Shown piece by piece: positions 48,225 to 60,292 of a stretch of 64,000 nucleotides of DNA. A program made the position numbers and the translations under genes. How positions within the stretch are numbered: the first letter of the stretch is position 1; the number at the start of each line of letters is the position of its first letter. The stretch lies in NCBI GenBank assembly GCA_008638375.1, contig CM018032.1, positions 56,487,382 through 56,551,381 of the forward strand, given 5' to 3'. The notes below the pieces were generated by a model. It saw only the letters and a list, made by a program, of their open reading frames with translations, searched no databases and had not been told where the DNA came from. Source of the stretch: Nyssa sinensis. Lineage: Eukaryota; Streptophyta; Magnoliopsida; Cornales; Nyssaceae.

Positions 48225-48307
48225 TGGTTTTCCTCTCTAGTGTTTTACTCAACTCACGTGTTTACCATCTCTACTCACTCTCTCAACAAAAGCTCTGATA
48301 CCAAATT

Positions 48308-48576
48308 TGTTGGAGATAAAAAATGAATAACAGAGAAACAGAGAAACGGGTAGTCTTCAATCTATATAAAATACTGAAGCAAATGTGCCTATATATAGGC
48401 TTATAATCAGAAATAACAGAACAGAATTTTAGGACCACTAAGTCACTAACATAAACCCACTACAACCACTAGCATAATATTAGCAACAATATCAACTACC
48501 CAATTGACTAAACAAACTTAGAGAAAAATACGGACACTACTAACAACCCGAACAGACTTTGAATCATTCTTCAACA
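48308..48576 (-). repeat. 5' LTR of the Copia element (right)
   Basis: 269 bp, adjoining the Met-tRNA primer site on the minus strand. It is nearly identical to the left LTR, so insertion is fairly recent compared with the LINE relics. Confidence 0.9.
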
Positions 48577-48609
48577 CATAGTGCAGAGTTAACCAAATTG
48601 CGATGAAAG

Positions 48610-49552
48610 TAATCAAGTCCAGCAAGCCGAGCTGTAGGTACAACTACTCAAACTCAACCCGTTACATCTCTTGCCAGATGTCAACATCATCAACCATTGG
48701 ACAACACACTCTACAATCTGTGAAGAGAAGTTCGACACCGACTAAGAATGCCAAGAATTATCTGCCCCATGTTGATCCCATTGCATATGGCTTGCATGGG
48801 GGGCAAAGAGCTTGATACCAATCAAAATGTTCAGGCCGTGTCAACCCATGCAGTATCAAAGAAATTACGCAAGTCATCAAGTCTAGCTAGCAAGCAGAGC
48901 TGCAGGCGCAATTAAAGCTCAACACGTTGAATGTCTTGCCAGATGATCGACTTCATTGACCGTCAGGCAACACATTTCACAAACGGTGAAAAGAAGTGAG
49001 GTATTGAGAAAGAATGGCGGGAAGCATTTATCCCAATTTGATTTGCCTAGGATTGGTCTGCATGGGAGCAAAAGAACTTGGTTCAGGCCGTGTCAACCCA
49101 TGCAGTATCAACGAAATTGCGCAAGTCATCAAGTCTAGCAAGCAGAGGTGCAGGTGCGACTAAAGCTCAACACGTTGAATGTCTTGCCAGATGTTCGACT
49201 ACATTGACCATCAGGCAACACACTTCACAAGTGGTGAAGAAAAGTGAGGTACTGAGAGAGAATGGTGAGAATCATTTATCCCAATTTGATTTGCCTATGA
49301 TTGGTCTGCATGGGAGCAAAGACCTTGATGCTGATGGAAACGATTTATATCCTTCGCAGGCTGTGTCAATCAATGCAGAAGCAATCAAATTGCAATGCAA
49401 GCCATCAAGTCCAGCAAGCAGAGCTGCAGGTACAACTACTTAAACTCAACCCATTACATCTCTTGCCAGATGTTCAACATTCTCAACCATTGGACAACAC
49501 ACTTCAAAATCTGTGAAGAGAAGTAAGACACCAAGGAAGGATGCCAAGGATT
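48610..49552 (+). pseudogene. Tandem-repeat coding-like region, left part
   Basis: Units of about 250-265 bp repeat here and at 54378-54930. Each carries variants of KSSSLASRAAGAT, STIRQHTSQAVKRSE and FDLP-GLHGSKELDADGKDLYPSQAVST. In this left part the units lie in different frames with stops between them (48786-48830, 49076, 49440). I do not recognise the family. It is basic, Ser-rich and low in hydrophobics, like the TPX2-like exons upstream on the same strand, so it may be the far end of that gene. That link is inference only. Confidence 0.45.
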
Positions 49553-50146
49553 TGTTGAGTCAAAATTAAACTACTGTATTCAAAAGTTCTAAATTAAAAG
49601 AATTACAATGGAATAAAATTACAGAATAGCTTAAATTCATGCATATAAAATAAAGCAATTAAATCAATATGCATAAATGACAGAAAAATAAGTTTAGAGT
49701 GAGCTGGCCTGTGAGACGTGTAATCACTGCCCTAAAGTTGTTGTGCCTCCCTACGTGAAGGTTCCAATGATCACATACAGCTCCAAGATACAACCCAGGT
49801 TTTGCTCACAGCTAATCTCCTTAGAGTTCATGCCCACTGGGAGAAGGATGAACCGTCTAGAATCAAAGTTGCCCACACAAAGATAATATGAAAAATACGT
49901 AAAGGTTGGATGGAAGAGATTGGATTAAAGAGATTAAGAACTCTTGTTGTTGTGTTGTGGCCGAATACATAAGCCTTTATTTATAAGCATTATGTATATC
50001 TTTCACCAACAAAATATCCCCAAAAATCATTCACACATGGCAAAAAATCAGCAACAAAGAATATCACTAAATCAACAACCAAAATAAAAAATCAGGAAGA
50101 AGTTAAAACTAATTTTGAAACTTTCAAAGATATAAAAAATACAACA
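49553..50146 (-). repeat. Left LTR of the non-coding LTR element
   Basis: 594 bp. It is the 3' LTR in minus orientation because the purine tract adjoins it. Confidence 0.88.
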
Positions 50147-51089
50147 ATCCCCCACAAGTTTCAAAATTTATAAAACTCATAAAACACATATATAATATTT
50201 ACATATATATAAATATAGGAAAGTTTGGGCAACTATTATACTGTGTAATAGGTGTAGGTGTCTTCCAGACTTGAACCTCACTTAGTGTTGACAGTCTCTT
50301 TCTGAAGGATCATAGTGAACTAAGTCTTTAACTAGACCTTTTGAATCAAAGTTCAACAACTCACACACACAGTATTGATATTAGACATGGTTCGCCGGTT
50401 AGTGCTATTAAAGGCCATGCACTTGATCTTGATTTTCATGAGAGTTTCTAGAGAATAGCTCAGTTCTCATAGTCGCGGCCTCACAATAGCTCTCACTTAG
50501 GTGAGTCCTCCAAGGTACATGTGACCTGTACCTCGCAAGAGTGTTCATGCCTTGGGCTCATTCAGGGTCAACCCTTCCTAAATGTCACATAACACAGCAC
50601 ACTGCCATAGGGATAAGCAGGAGCATTTTATTAAGCGACTCCTTAAATAAAGTGCTGGATATATAAGTCACGCAATATGAATTGTTACTACCCATTGAAC
50701 CTCCTTCATGGGGTTCCCAATCACAGAGGTTGGGTTACTTTCCTAGGTGACTTCCTTGTGAGCTTAGGCCCATCCCCCTTGACAAAACTAGGACTACACT
50801 CCTAGTTAGACCCCTTGGGTCAATTATTGATCAACAAATATTTATTTTGTTTAATTTATCGGGACAATAATTATATGGATCCATCAAGTAAATATGATTC
50901 CTTTCTCATATGGGCTCATCATGTAAATATGTCAATTTATTTTAATCGAGGCAATATGGACCTATTTAAATGAAATTGGTCCATAATTTTTCTTTACAAT
51001 TGATTTAAGGACTTATCATATAACTATAGTCCAATAGGCTACATTAAAGTATTTTGGAATCATTAAATAAATTTCATCTAACATCCAAC

Positions 51090-51480
51090 TAGCAAAACCA
51101 TTCATACTAGCAGCTAATAGCCTTACAACTAGGAATCACACCTCATGTGACTAGTAACCTGCTACTAGGAACTATATGCTTAATAGTGGTCAATATTCTT
51201 ATTAATACGAAGAACCACTCATGTGGCTAGTATTCTTGCATTTACTAGGAACTACTATTGTAAATTATTTAAGAATATTTTAATAGATATTTTCCCACAC
51301 TATTTAATGATTCATATCTTAATTTCATTGTGGTCAATAGTCTCTTAACTATAAGGAACCACAAATATAAGTTGTAGCCAATAGTCTATTAGCTACTAGG
51401 AACTACTTTAATTTAATATAAATATGGCTAGTAATCTTCAATTTACTAGGAACCACTATTTTAAAAATTTTTAATTTTAT
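51090..51480. repeat. Degenerate short tandem array with ACTAGGAACYACT motif
   Basis: GGCTAGTANTCTT and ACTAGGAACCACT-type motifs recur about every 40-80 bases inside the LTR element interior. Spacing is uneven, so it is an old array or a structured RNA region. Confidence 0.5.
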
Positions 51481-52853
51481 TTTTAATAAACTTTCACTCC
51501 CTCACAAAAATTTCTGTATAGATTTTCTTTTTGTAGTTTCCCAAAACATGTATTACTCAAAAAATAATAATCACATCAATTATTTTCCTCCAAATAGTTA
51601 TTCAAAATCATATATTACTTTCAAGTATTTAAATATTTCTCAAGCTATTATTTTAAGATCACATAATATTTAATTTACTTATACATCTTGCATTCTTGTT
51701 CTTTAGCCACAAGTATTTTAAGTTTCTCTACATAAATTTTAATGTTTGTGTATGTTATTTAATTCTATGTTGAACAAAAGAAACTCTACCAAATGATTTT
51801 AAATTTATGCCTCTCTTGTCAAAATATTCACATGGTGAATTTTTAAATTGACAGGTTAAGCTTGAAAAGATAAAGATAACACTTTGGTTGCATACACAAT
51901 ATTAGACAAGTAAATTATCCCACCGTCATTATTATTATTTTTAAATATATATAAATATATAAATTTTTAAATAGATATGGCGTTGGAATTGCACCATATG
52001 AGCCGTTCATACCTAGTTTACATATGATTATTACTTGTAGAGGAGTGACTAATAGTATAACTATGAAAGCATGAACTAAAGATAATTTCACACCTTTTGT
52101 CCTAATTTTCAAACTAATCACAGCGATCATGCTTATATTACACAACATAGATTCTCACCCATTCAATTTTCTTTATATGATTTTTGTTCTTAATAAAACT
52201 CAAAAATAAGGAAGTGCTAAATCATAAAAATTTTGTAACCCTTGTTATGATCTACCCTCGTAGAACTTATCTCATATTCAACCATTAAGCTCAACATGCA
52301 AGCTCCTATATGTTTTATATATTTATTAGGGAACATAAAGTGTCTGACTGAACTAATGACTTAAAAAGCTAAATCCAATTAGTTAATAACAGTAAAATAA
52401 ATTTCACTTTCCCAAATCCCATTAATTAAGAATATCTCAACAACTCCTACAAAAGAGGAAAAATATGTATTTGACTTGTAAATAATAACAACTTAATTCC
52501 ACAATTTAATATTTTATTAGGATTTGTTACTATTTTTAGAAGTTATTTTGTAGGAGTAAATTATGTTTGTAATTCACCGAGTGTTCTCCTAATTATCAGG
52601 GATTTTATAAAATAGATACATATTATAATATTTTGGTATCCCATCTCTTATCAAAACTGTTATCATTTTTTATATTATATTATATTATATTTTATATAGC
52701 AAAATTAAGTTATTAGATATAATGTGATAAATTTGAATGGTTAACAAAAAGATATACATCAAAAAATAACGTGGGGCTGCCAATTTCGTTTTTTTTTTTA
52801 TTAATGTTTTGCACAAAACACTCTCACCTCTTTTAATCGTGAAGCATCGTTTC

Positions 52854-52858
<5 letters not shown>

Positions 52859-52924
<66 letters not shown>
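52859..52924. repeat. (CT)n(TA)n compound microsatellite
   Basis: A CT run directly followed by a TA run, inside the LTR element interior. Confidence 0.95.
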
Positions 52925-52926
<2 letters not shown>

Positions 52927-53210
52927 TAAGCTTCCAGGATAAGGAATTCTACTTGAGTATAGAATTCTATTTGATTATATATATAGATAAGTTTCCAGGA
53001 GTACCTATTTTAAATTAAATATATATATTAGATACCTACCGGATATTTTTGATAAGTAAATGTATACATGAGATATATATATATATATATTTGTGAGTCA
53101 ATTAAACCAAGTTATATTTTTAGTAAGATTTGATTTATTTTTATTTTAATGAGACTAGGAGTCATTGTCATAATGGGAGTGGTATTTCTAATTATATTAG
53201 AGTTAGATTT

Positions 53211-53218
<8 letters not shown>

Positions 53219-53273
<55 letters not shown>
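53219..53273. repeat. (TA)n microsatellite
   Basis: Over 50 bases of alternating TA inside the LTR element interior. Confidence 0.95.
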
Positions 53274-53276
<3 letters not shown>

Positions 53277-53805
53277 ATGCATGGGTGAGTGTTGTAGCCG
53301 CAGCCGTGAGGTATTATGCCACAAGCCCAAATAAAATATAGTGTGCCGTGTGGTTACTGGAGGCAGAATGAATGGTTCTTACAATTCATAATGTAAATTT
53401 TTCTATTGTTTTTTTTTTTCTTTTTTTTTTTTTAAATGAAGCGAGATTGTGATTCCTTTGTTCAGTAAACAAAAAGCCTTTGTTAAGTTTTATTTTGGGA
53501 TTGTGATTTCCAACGTTGCTTACTGTAGAGATAGTTTGTGCTGCAAAGCGTGATTTCTTCCTGATCATCTCAAAGACAGTCGTGGTAATTTGTCTTCAAA
53601 TTTCAGAATAGATTTGGGTCCAACAATATTTGATACCTAGCAGCGTACTGCCTTTTTCAAAGTTTATCTATCTATCTATATATATATATATATGTATATG
53701 TATATAAATAATATATACATAATTCTATTTGCAGATACTATATAAATATGAAGTAGTGTTTTAATTAATCTATAATTTTTTTATATGACCACAATAACTT
53801 TAGAT

Positions 53806-54372
53806 TGTTGAGTCAAAATTAAACTACTGTATTCAAGAGTTCTAAATTAAAAGAATTACAATGGAATAAAATTACAGAATAACTTAAATTCATGCATATA
53901 AAATAAAGCAATTAAATCAACATGCGTAAATGACAGAAAAATAAGTTTGGAGTGAGCTGGCCTGTGAGGCGTGTAATCACTGCCCTAAAGCTGTTGTGCC
54001 TCCCTATGTGAAGGTTCCAATGGTCACAGACAGCTCCAAGATACAACCTAGGTGCTCACAGCTAATCTCTTCAGAGTTCACGCCCACTGGGAGAAGGATG
54101 AACCGTCTAGAATCAAAGTTGCGTACACAAAAATAATATGAAAAATACGTAAAGGTTGGATGGAAGAGATTGGATTAAAGAGATTAAGAACTCTTGTTGT
54201 TATGTTGTGACAGAATACATAAGTCTTTATTTATAAGCATTCTGTATATTTTTCACCAACAAAATATCCTAAAAAATCATCCACACATAGCAAAAAATCA
54301 GCAACCAAAATAAAAAATTAGGAAGAAGTTAAAACTAATTTTGAAACTTTCAAAGATATAAAAAATACAATA
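53806..54372 (-). repeat. Right LTR of the non-coding LTR element
   Basis: 567 bp, with a short internal deletion near 54300 relative to the left LTR. No initiator-Met-like primer site is seen next to it, so the primer tRNA is unknown. Confidence 0.88.
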
Positions 54373-54377
54373 GGGTT

Positions 54378-55102
54378 ATCTGCCCGGCCCCCATTTTGAT
54401 CCTGTTGCATATGGCGTGCATGGGCGCAAAGAGCTTGTTACCAATCGACATGATCTATATCCTTTTCAGGCTGTGTCAACCCATGCAATATCAACCAAAT
54501 TGCGCAAGTCATCAAGTCTAGCAAGCAGAGCTGCAGGTGCAACAAAAACCGTTGAATATCTTGTCAGATGTGCGACTCCATCGACCATCAGGCAACACAC
54601 TTCACAAGCTGTGAAGAGAAGTGAGGCACTGAGAAAGAATGGCAAGAATCATTTATCCCAATTTGATTTGCCTACGAATGGTCTGCATGGGAGTAAAGAG
54701 CTTGATGCGGATGGAAAAGATTTATATCCTTCTCAGGCTGTGTCAACCAGTGCGGAATCAATCAAATTGCAGTGCAAGTCATCAAGTCCAAGAAGCAGAA
54801 CTGTTGGTCCAATTACTCAAACTCAACTTGTTAAATCTGTTGACAGATGTTCATTAATCACCAGACAGCACACCCCACAAGCTGTAAAGAGAACTGAGGT
54901 ACCGAAGAAGAATAGGGAGCGGGGTGGGTATTCTATTTTTCAGAAACGAGAAGGGTCCCAAAGTATTGAGGCAAAGAAGGTTGAGACAAAAAATAGGAGC
55001 CTGATAAGAAGACTTGGGAGAAGCAATGTTGAAATGGTGAAAAAGGTTACGAGAGACGGAGTCAGAGGCATTTTAACTGGGCGTGTCCAGGTTGCATACT
55101 GA
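54378..55102 (+). CDS. Tandem-repeat coding-like region, right part, open frame
   Basis: An uninterrupted frame of 228 codons covers two repeat units (LASRAAGATKTVEYLVRC…, then SRTVGPITQTQLVKSVDRC…) and a unique basic tail (REGSQSIEAKKVETKNRSL, VTRDGVRGILTGRVQ). A donor-like CAG|GTTGCA lies at 55090, so the last residues before the stop may not be real. I recognise no domain. It is cut from its left part by the 4.8 kb LTR element. It may be an exon of the upstream TPX2-like locus or of an independent gene. Confidence 0.4.
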
Positions 55103-55966
55103 ACCTTTTCATATTCTTTTTTCCTTTTTAATCAGTAAAAAGTGGAACCATTTCTCTAAATCACCCTAGAAGAGGTTTTGGATCCATTTTTATGCATCAA
55201 ATGCTACAGAGAAATTGTTTCAAGTTATTAAACTTCAATTCCAGATTTAAATTCGATGGATTTTGAGAAGTCTCATTACTGTCAGAAGCAACTATAATAC
55301 TGCTAATACATCTGTAAGCTGTCTTGTACACATTCAATTCAACTACATGAATGGTGCCCACCTTTTCTTGGGTCACTTCTTGATCTACAGAGCCGATGCA
55401 TATTGGCAGGTGCAATGTGCTTTGCAACTTCATTTACATGGCTAATTAATTTTTCAAGGCTAATATAGGTTGTACATTCATCTAAATTGCCTGTCACATG
55501 CATTGAATGGTGGGGATTTTCCATAAATACCAAATTTTTTGATTTCTAATCTTGATGGGCATGCATAAGCAGTGTGTATATATATCCCACAAGACCTGTT
55601 TGATTGCCTTATAACAAAAAATTGTGGCGACATATTGACATGGTGTTGAAATTATATGCCATCTCCTGTCACACATCTGCATTGCAATGTGTCAGAATGT
55701 GATTAGGCATTTGTGGAATTAAAGCACTAGTGGAGGTAAAGCAAACACTAAGATGTTTATTAAGAAGGTAAATATGTGTATATAGGGAGTTTCTAACATT
55801 GATATATATTGCAATCGCCCTCTTGCGAAAACACACGTACACACACACAGAGATTCATCTTAAACAGGAAACTACAAGTTTGTCATCCTAAACTTTCCTA
55901 CCATTTCAAGTTCCTTATTCACCTTGGACTTGACAAAGCAAACCCTAGCACTCTCCATGCATAAAA
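55103..55966. other. Spacer between the repeat exon and the proline-rich gene
   Basis: No recognisable gene. Short open frames on both strands match no family. Part may be intron or 3' untranslated sequence of the repeat gene, and 3' untranslated sequence of the minus-strand gene at the right end. Confidence 0.4.
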
Positions 55967-56401
55967 CTAAAAGAAAAAAGAGATAAACAATACTGAAGTT
56001 AAGGGTAATATCCACATTATCGGTTGCATAAGGTTTGTTGCTGATGATGAGTGCGGTGGAGGAGGAGGCTGCCTGAAGTAAAATGGAAAATAAGGTAACA
56101 TTGCGTAAGGAGGGGGAGGTGGTGCATGTTGGTTCACGGGGCCTGGTGGTGGTGGAGAGACTGATGGTGGTGGTGGTGGTGGTGGTGGAGAGACTGCTGG
56201 CGGCGGCAGTGAGAATGCTGGTGGTGGCGGCGGTGGAGAGACTGCTTCCGGTGGTGACGGGCAGTTCAAACTGGCCGGGGGTGGAGGTGGAGGTGGAGGC
56301 AGCTGCTTACAACCCTGAGGGCATGCATAAGAAGATTTATGCGGCGTAGTATTCAACAATATTACTATGGCAAGAAGTATTTGGCTGACATAAGTGGGCA
56401 T
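55967..56401 (-). CDS. Small secreted proline-rich (extensin-like) protein, possibly GPI-anchored
   Basis: 144 codons with an N-terminal signal peptide (hydrophobic ILLAIVILL, likely cut after SYA before CPQGC). A long Pro-rich middle follows with SPPPP blocks (extensin-type) and runs of seven to eight Pro. The C-terminus is hydrophobic (MWILPLTSVLFISFFF) after a small-residue stretch SSSATN, which fits a GPI-anchor signal. Such proteins are hydroxyproline-rich cell-wall or membrane-surface glycoproteins. TATATA at 56472-56477 on the + strand reads as a TATA box about 75 bases before the ATG. Single exon. The exact family is not certain. Confidence 0.8.
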   Translation of the reverse strand: MPTYVSQILLAIVILLNTTPHKSSYACPQGCKQLPPPPPPPPASLNCPSPPEAVSPPPPPPAFSLPPPAVSPPPPPPPPSVSPPPPGPVNQHAPPPPPYAMLPYFPFYFRQPPPPPHSSSATNLMQPIMWILPLTSVLFISFFF

Positions 56402-56471
56402 GGTGTAAGGTGTGGCCTGTCAAAGATGAAGGGAGAGAGGGGACTAATGTGAGGGTTTTCTCTCACGAAAG

Positions 56472-56477
56472 TATATA
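56472..56477 (-). promoter_or_regulatory. Likely TATA box of the proline-rich gene
   Basis: GTATATACTT on the + strand reads AAGTATATAC on the minus strand, about 75 bases upstream of the start codon. Confidence 0.5.
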
Positions 56478-56479
56478 CT

Positions 56480-58635
56480 TATTCTAAAATATTACTATAA
56501 TAATGTAAAGATTCTCCTTGATTCGAGGATGGGTTAAAAATGGATACTTTCATTGCAGGATTGAACCACTCTCCAACCAATATATGAATTATAAGATTTG
56601 ATTTTTCAATCCTTTCCTAAGATTGGAAAAATTATTCTAGGAATTTGTCACAGCTTCTATAATTACAGTAAAATCATAGAGTTTGTCACCTATATGTGAT
56701 GGGTTCAATAAAATCATAAAATTTGTCATGTATATGTGATGAGTTTATGAAATAACTTCTTAAACTTAGGGATACAATTTGGGCAGGTTGAACTCGATTT
56801 GAGTCATGTCCAAGCTTAGTCTAAGTTTTAAAGCAATCAACTTGAGCCCGATTCTAAGTCCGACAATCCAACCCGAGTTCAACTCAAATTAAAATTTATT
56901 AGTATCAGATTCAACCTAAACCTAAAGAATTTTTAACAATTTAGAATTTTAGATTATTAATTTCAATTTTTAAATTTTATTCATAATTTTTTTAATAAAT
57001 TATTGTCTTTTCTTATTTTAATTATATATTAAAAGTTTCAATAATTTGTCTTAGGTTTCCTTTTAAAACAAAAAACAAAACAAAAGCTGTTAAAATAATT
57101 CCTTCAACGTCATTTAATTTTGAAAAAAAATGTTAAATATCAACAAGTTTTTAAAATTATAAAAAATATAAATAGTAATGCTTATAGGGAATTTTTACTA
57201 ATCTAATAGTGTATAACTAAAGTATAGATAGTAGCGGATCCAGAAATTTTAGTTAGGAGAAGAGCAAATTGAAGATAAAAAAATTCATATGAATATTTAA
57301 AAAAAAATGGAAAGGACAAGTCTTATTTTGTTAAAATATCCTAACAAAATTAAGAGTAAAAAATATAATATTAAAAATTTGGGAGAGGGGAGAGGTCTTA
57401 TTTTGCTAAATTTTTTTTAATAAGATTAAGGATAAAAAATGCAATATCAAAATTTGGGAAGACATGACCCCTACTTATCCCCTGTATCAATCTCGAGTAT
57501 TAAAATATATAACATATAAAATATTAAATTTAACTCGAATTGGATTCGTGTTTAGATTCGTCTGTCGAAGTTGCATCTATACTGAAACTTTTAATTAATT
57601 CGATGTTACGATATCAATTTTAGAGCATTTATATCTATTGTAGTCTTGCTAAATTGAAAAATAAGAATTATAAGTTGCATAAATAATAATAATCGAAACT
57701 CCAAAGCCTCAACACAAGAATAATTCAACCCGGATTTAGGATTTCTCAATTTGAGCCCAATCCAAGGTGGATTTTGCATATACTTATCTAAGCCTTTGGT
57801 GTATTTCTGGTTGCTTATTTATTTATTTATTGTTCTTCTAGGATATATAGAATGGATGGTATTCGGAACATGTGAATGCAGAAGATTTTATTGAAAACGA
57901 ATCTTAATGGGTGGGATGGTAGAATCAACCTGGAACCAATTCATTTATTCTACCGGGTCATGGGTCATGGGTCAATCTTACAATTAAAATAGATATTAAA
58001 AGAGTAAATATTTTTTCGCGAAAGCTTTATTTTATTTTATTGCTAAATTTTGGGCAATTCGAAACAAGACAAAACAAAATAAAGATTCGTTATAATGCAA
58101 ATTTTATAAAGTGTTAATCAATCGTTGATTCAGTTTAAAACGCATAATGCCCAAGACAATAAGATAATTTAAAGGGTTGATTTGTTTTTGAAAAATCGGA
58201 GTTCAAGACTTGTAGATGTTATTATCTCAACCAAAAGAGAGAATTAAATTGTGTTTTGTTGATGGACAATGAGGAAACAAAGGAAGAGGGAGTAAATTTT
58301 TTTATACTCCTTGAATAAAATACTCAAGTCTGGCGATTACGTGTACAAAAGTTTATTATTTTTCATGTAGTCAGCGATCTCACCGTTAAAAGTATAAATC
58401 TTAGACTATTTAATAATTATTATTTTTTCAAGAGGAAGACGGTGTTGAATAAGTCATGCAACAGCATTGGGATTTAGGACTAATTCAGACCGTCATAATC
58501 AAAGTCGAAGTAATTTCTCTATTTTAACAAGGTTCAAACTTGACCTAAATGGAATCATGCCGGGACACTTATTTTGAATTGAAAACAACATTGGTCGAAC
58601 GTAATTCACGTGCATTCCAACAAATCACTTACTTA
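56480..58635. other. AT-rich intergenic DNA with decayed repeats
   Basis: Nothing coding. A GGTTGAACTCGATTTGAGTC...CAACCCGAGTTCAACTC stretch (56797-56890) resembles a decayed inverted-repeat element. A 77-bp-period duplication (GTCTTATTTTGTTAAAAT / GTCTTATTTTGCTAAATT) lies at 57320-57470. Confidence 0.45.
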
Positions 58636-59121
58636 GGGCATATTTGATAAGCTGAAATAGAATAAAATAGAAATGGAATAATATCAAGAATAGAATGGAA
58701 TAGGAATGAGAATGAGAAAATTATTCCATTCTTTTGTTTAGCTGAATACCCAATAATAAAATGACAATTACATTCCTGTGTTTGGTTTGAACCATCAAAT
58801 TGTTAGAATGAAGTTAATATTAAGTTAAATATTCAAAGTATTTGTATAAATTTCAAAACTTTCATATACGTTTAATGAAAAAAAAAAAAATTAACCTGCA
58901 TTTTTTTTATTGGCAAAAAAATAAAATAAAAATTTTGGTAAGGAATGAAATGAGCATTCCGTGACTTTTGTTAAAGAATAACGATTTCGGCTTCTTTGAA
59001 AATAGTTATTCCATTTAAAATGACCATTCCGGCTTAAAAAGTCTAAACAAATATACGAATAAAATAGGATCAGAAATGTACATTCCATTCCTATTCTTAT
59101 TTTGACCTATCAAACATGACC
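58636..59121. mobile_element. Tourist-like (PIF/Harbinger) MITE
   Basis: The left end GGGCATATTTGATAAGCTGA and the complement of the right end (GGTCATGTTTGATAGGTCAA) are inverted repeats. The flanks are TTA on both sides (58633-58635, 59122-59124), the PIF/Harbinger target length and sequence. The body carries GAATGGAATAGGAATGAG-type motifs. No coding. Confidence 0.8.
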
Positions 59122-59479
59122 TTAGAGTTTCGTGTTTGGATGACGAGACACGTGTACAAACAATGAACCTATGGACTCATCAGTTCATTTAAAACACTTA
59201 TATAATAATTAGGTCAAGAATTGTTTTATTCAATTTTCCCATTAACACAACATTTGTTATAAGTTGACTGTTAAGTTGCTTAACACTCTTTCTTGTCGAC
59301 GTCCTTGCCTCATGGATTGCTATTACTATTAGTTATTACTGCTTAACAAAACCATGTTAAATGAATTTTTTTTTTTGAAGTAAATTACACTCTCCTTCCC
59401 TATTTTTATTGGTAAATATATTACAAACACTTTTCCTCCAACTCAAGTTTATTTAAAAATGAAAAAAGTACCCTTTTTA

Positions 59480-59523
<44 letters not shown>

Positions 59524-60259
59524 TTTTTACAATTTTCATCAATTTTCATCAATTTTTCTAACTTTTTTTTTCAACGGATTTTTTCATTTTATATAAAAAT
59601 AAATTTAAGATAAATTACATTTTTTTAGTTAAAGAAGATTTTAATTAATATTTATTTAAAAATAAAAAAATATGTTAAAAAAATTGGTCAAAATTTTAAA
59701 AAGATGCAAAAAATAATAATAATAAGGAAAGAGGTAATTCTGTCATTTTGAAGAAAAACAAATAGTTGGAAGGAAGATATTTATAATTTGTTAGTAAAAA
59801 TATAAGAGGTTAATATCATTTCAAGAATTTAAAAAAAAAATTTTTTAATTATCAAAAATCTCTAAAGAGATTAAAATATAATTTATCCAAAACTTTTAGA
59901 TAAAATGTTTAGGGAGAAGTCTCTTAATCTCACAGCCATCACCCTCTCTAAAGCTGCTACATCAGATCCATTATTTGGAAATGTTGTTTGGATTAATAAA
60001 TCATTTCAAAATTCAAAGGAATATATACCCATTCAACAGCTGAGAAGTAAAGTTCATGGCTCTTTAGCTAGACACCACTATTAAAAGTAAAATATCCTCA
60101 TTAAAGGAATAAAATTAATAATCCTAACTCAATAAATTTTAATCTCAATTATTTAAAGTCGGTTCCAATCAAAGCAGGTTTTATAACTTAAGCGACACTT
60201 CCAACATGTATTGTAAGAAGTATCTGATTGAATATACACTCTTATCTCCCCACCCCTCA

Positions 60260-60292
<33 letters not shown>

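Larger units (their letters stand above)
43902..48576 (-). mobile_element. Full-length Copia retrotransposon, damaged
   Basis: LTRs at 43902-44181 and 48308-48576 start TGTTGGAGATAAAAAA and end CATTCTTCAACA. They differ by a few substitutions and an 11-base length change. On the minus strand the primer site TGGTATCAGAGC (48303-48292) matches initiator-Met tRNA, and the purine tract GAATCAAGGGGGAG precedes the 3' LTR. The flanks CACGG (43897-43901) and CATAG (48577-48581) look like one diverged 5-bp target copy. The coding order gag, protease, integrase, RT and RNase H confirms Ty1/Copia. Confidence 0.93.
49553..54372 (-). mobile_element. Non-coding LTR retrotransposon (4.8 kb) inserted in the repeat region
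   Basis: LTRs at 49553-50146 and 53806-54372 begin TGTTGAGTCAAAATTAAAC and end ATAAAAAATACAACA (right copy ACAATA). The flanks GGATT (49548-49552) and GGGTT (54373-54377) are one 5-bp target copy with a change. Removing the insert rejoins CCAAGGATT with ATCTGCC, as in the sister unit at 48750-48765. The tract GTGGGGGAT beside the left LTR on the minus strand gives its direction. The 3.7 kb interior has no gag-pol reading, so this is a LARD-like non-autonomous element. Confidence 0.88.

Noticed and set aside
53112..53330. A protein with a long Ile-Tyr repeat
   Set aside because: It is a (TA)n microsatellite translated by chance.
56083..56349. A Val/Glu-rich protein on the plus strand
   Set aside because: It is the complement of the proline-rich gene (CCN codons read as GGN/GTN) and has no independent support.
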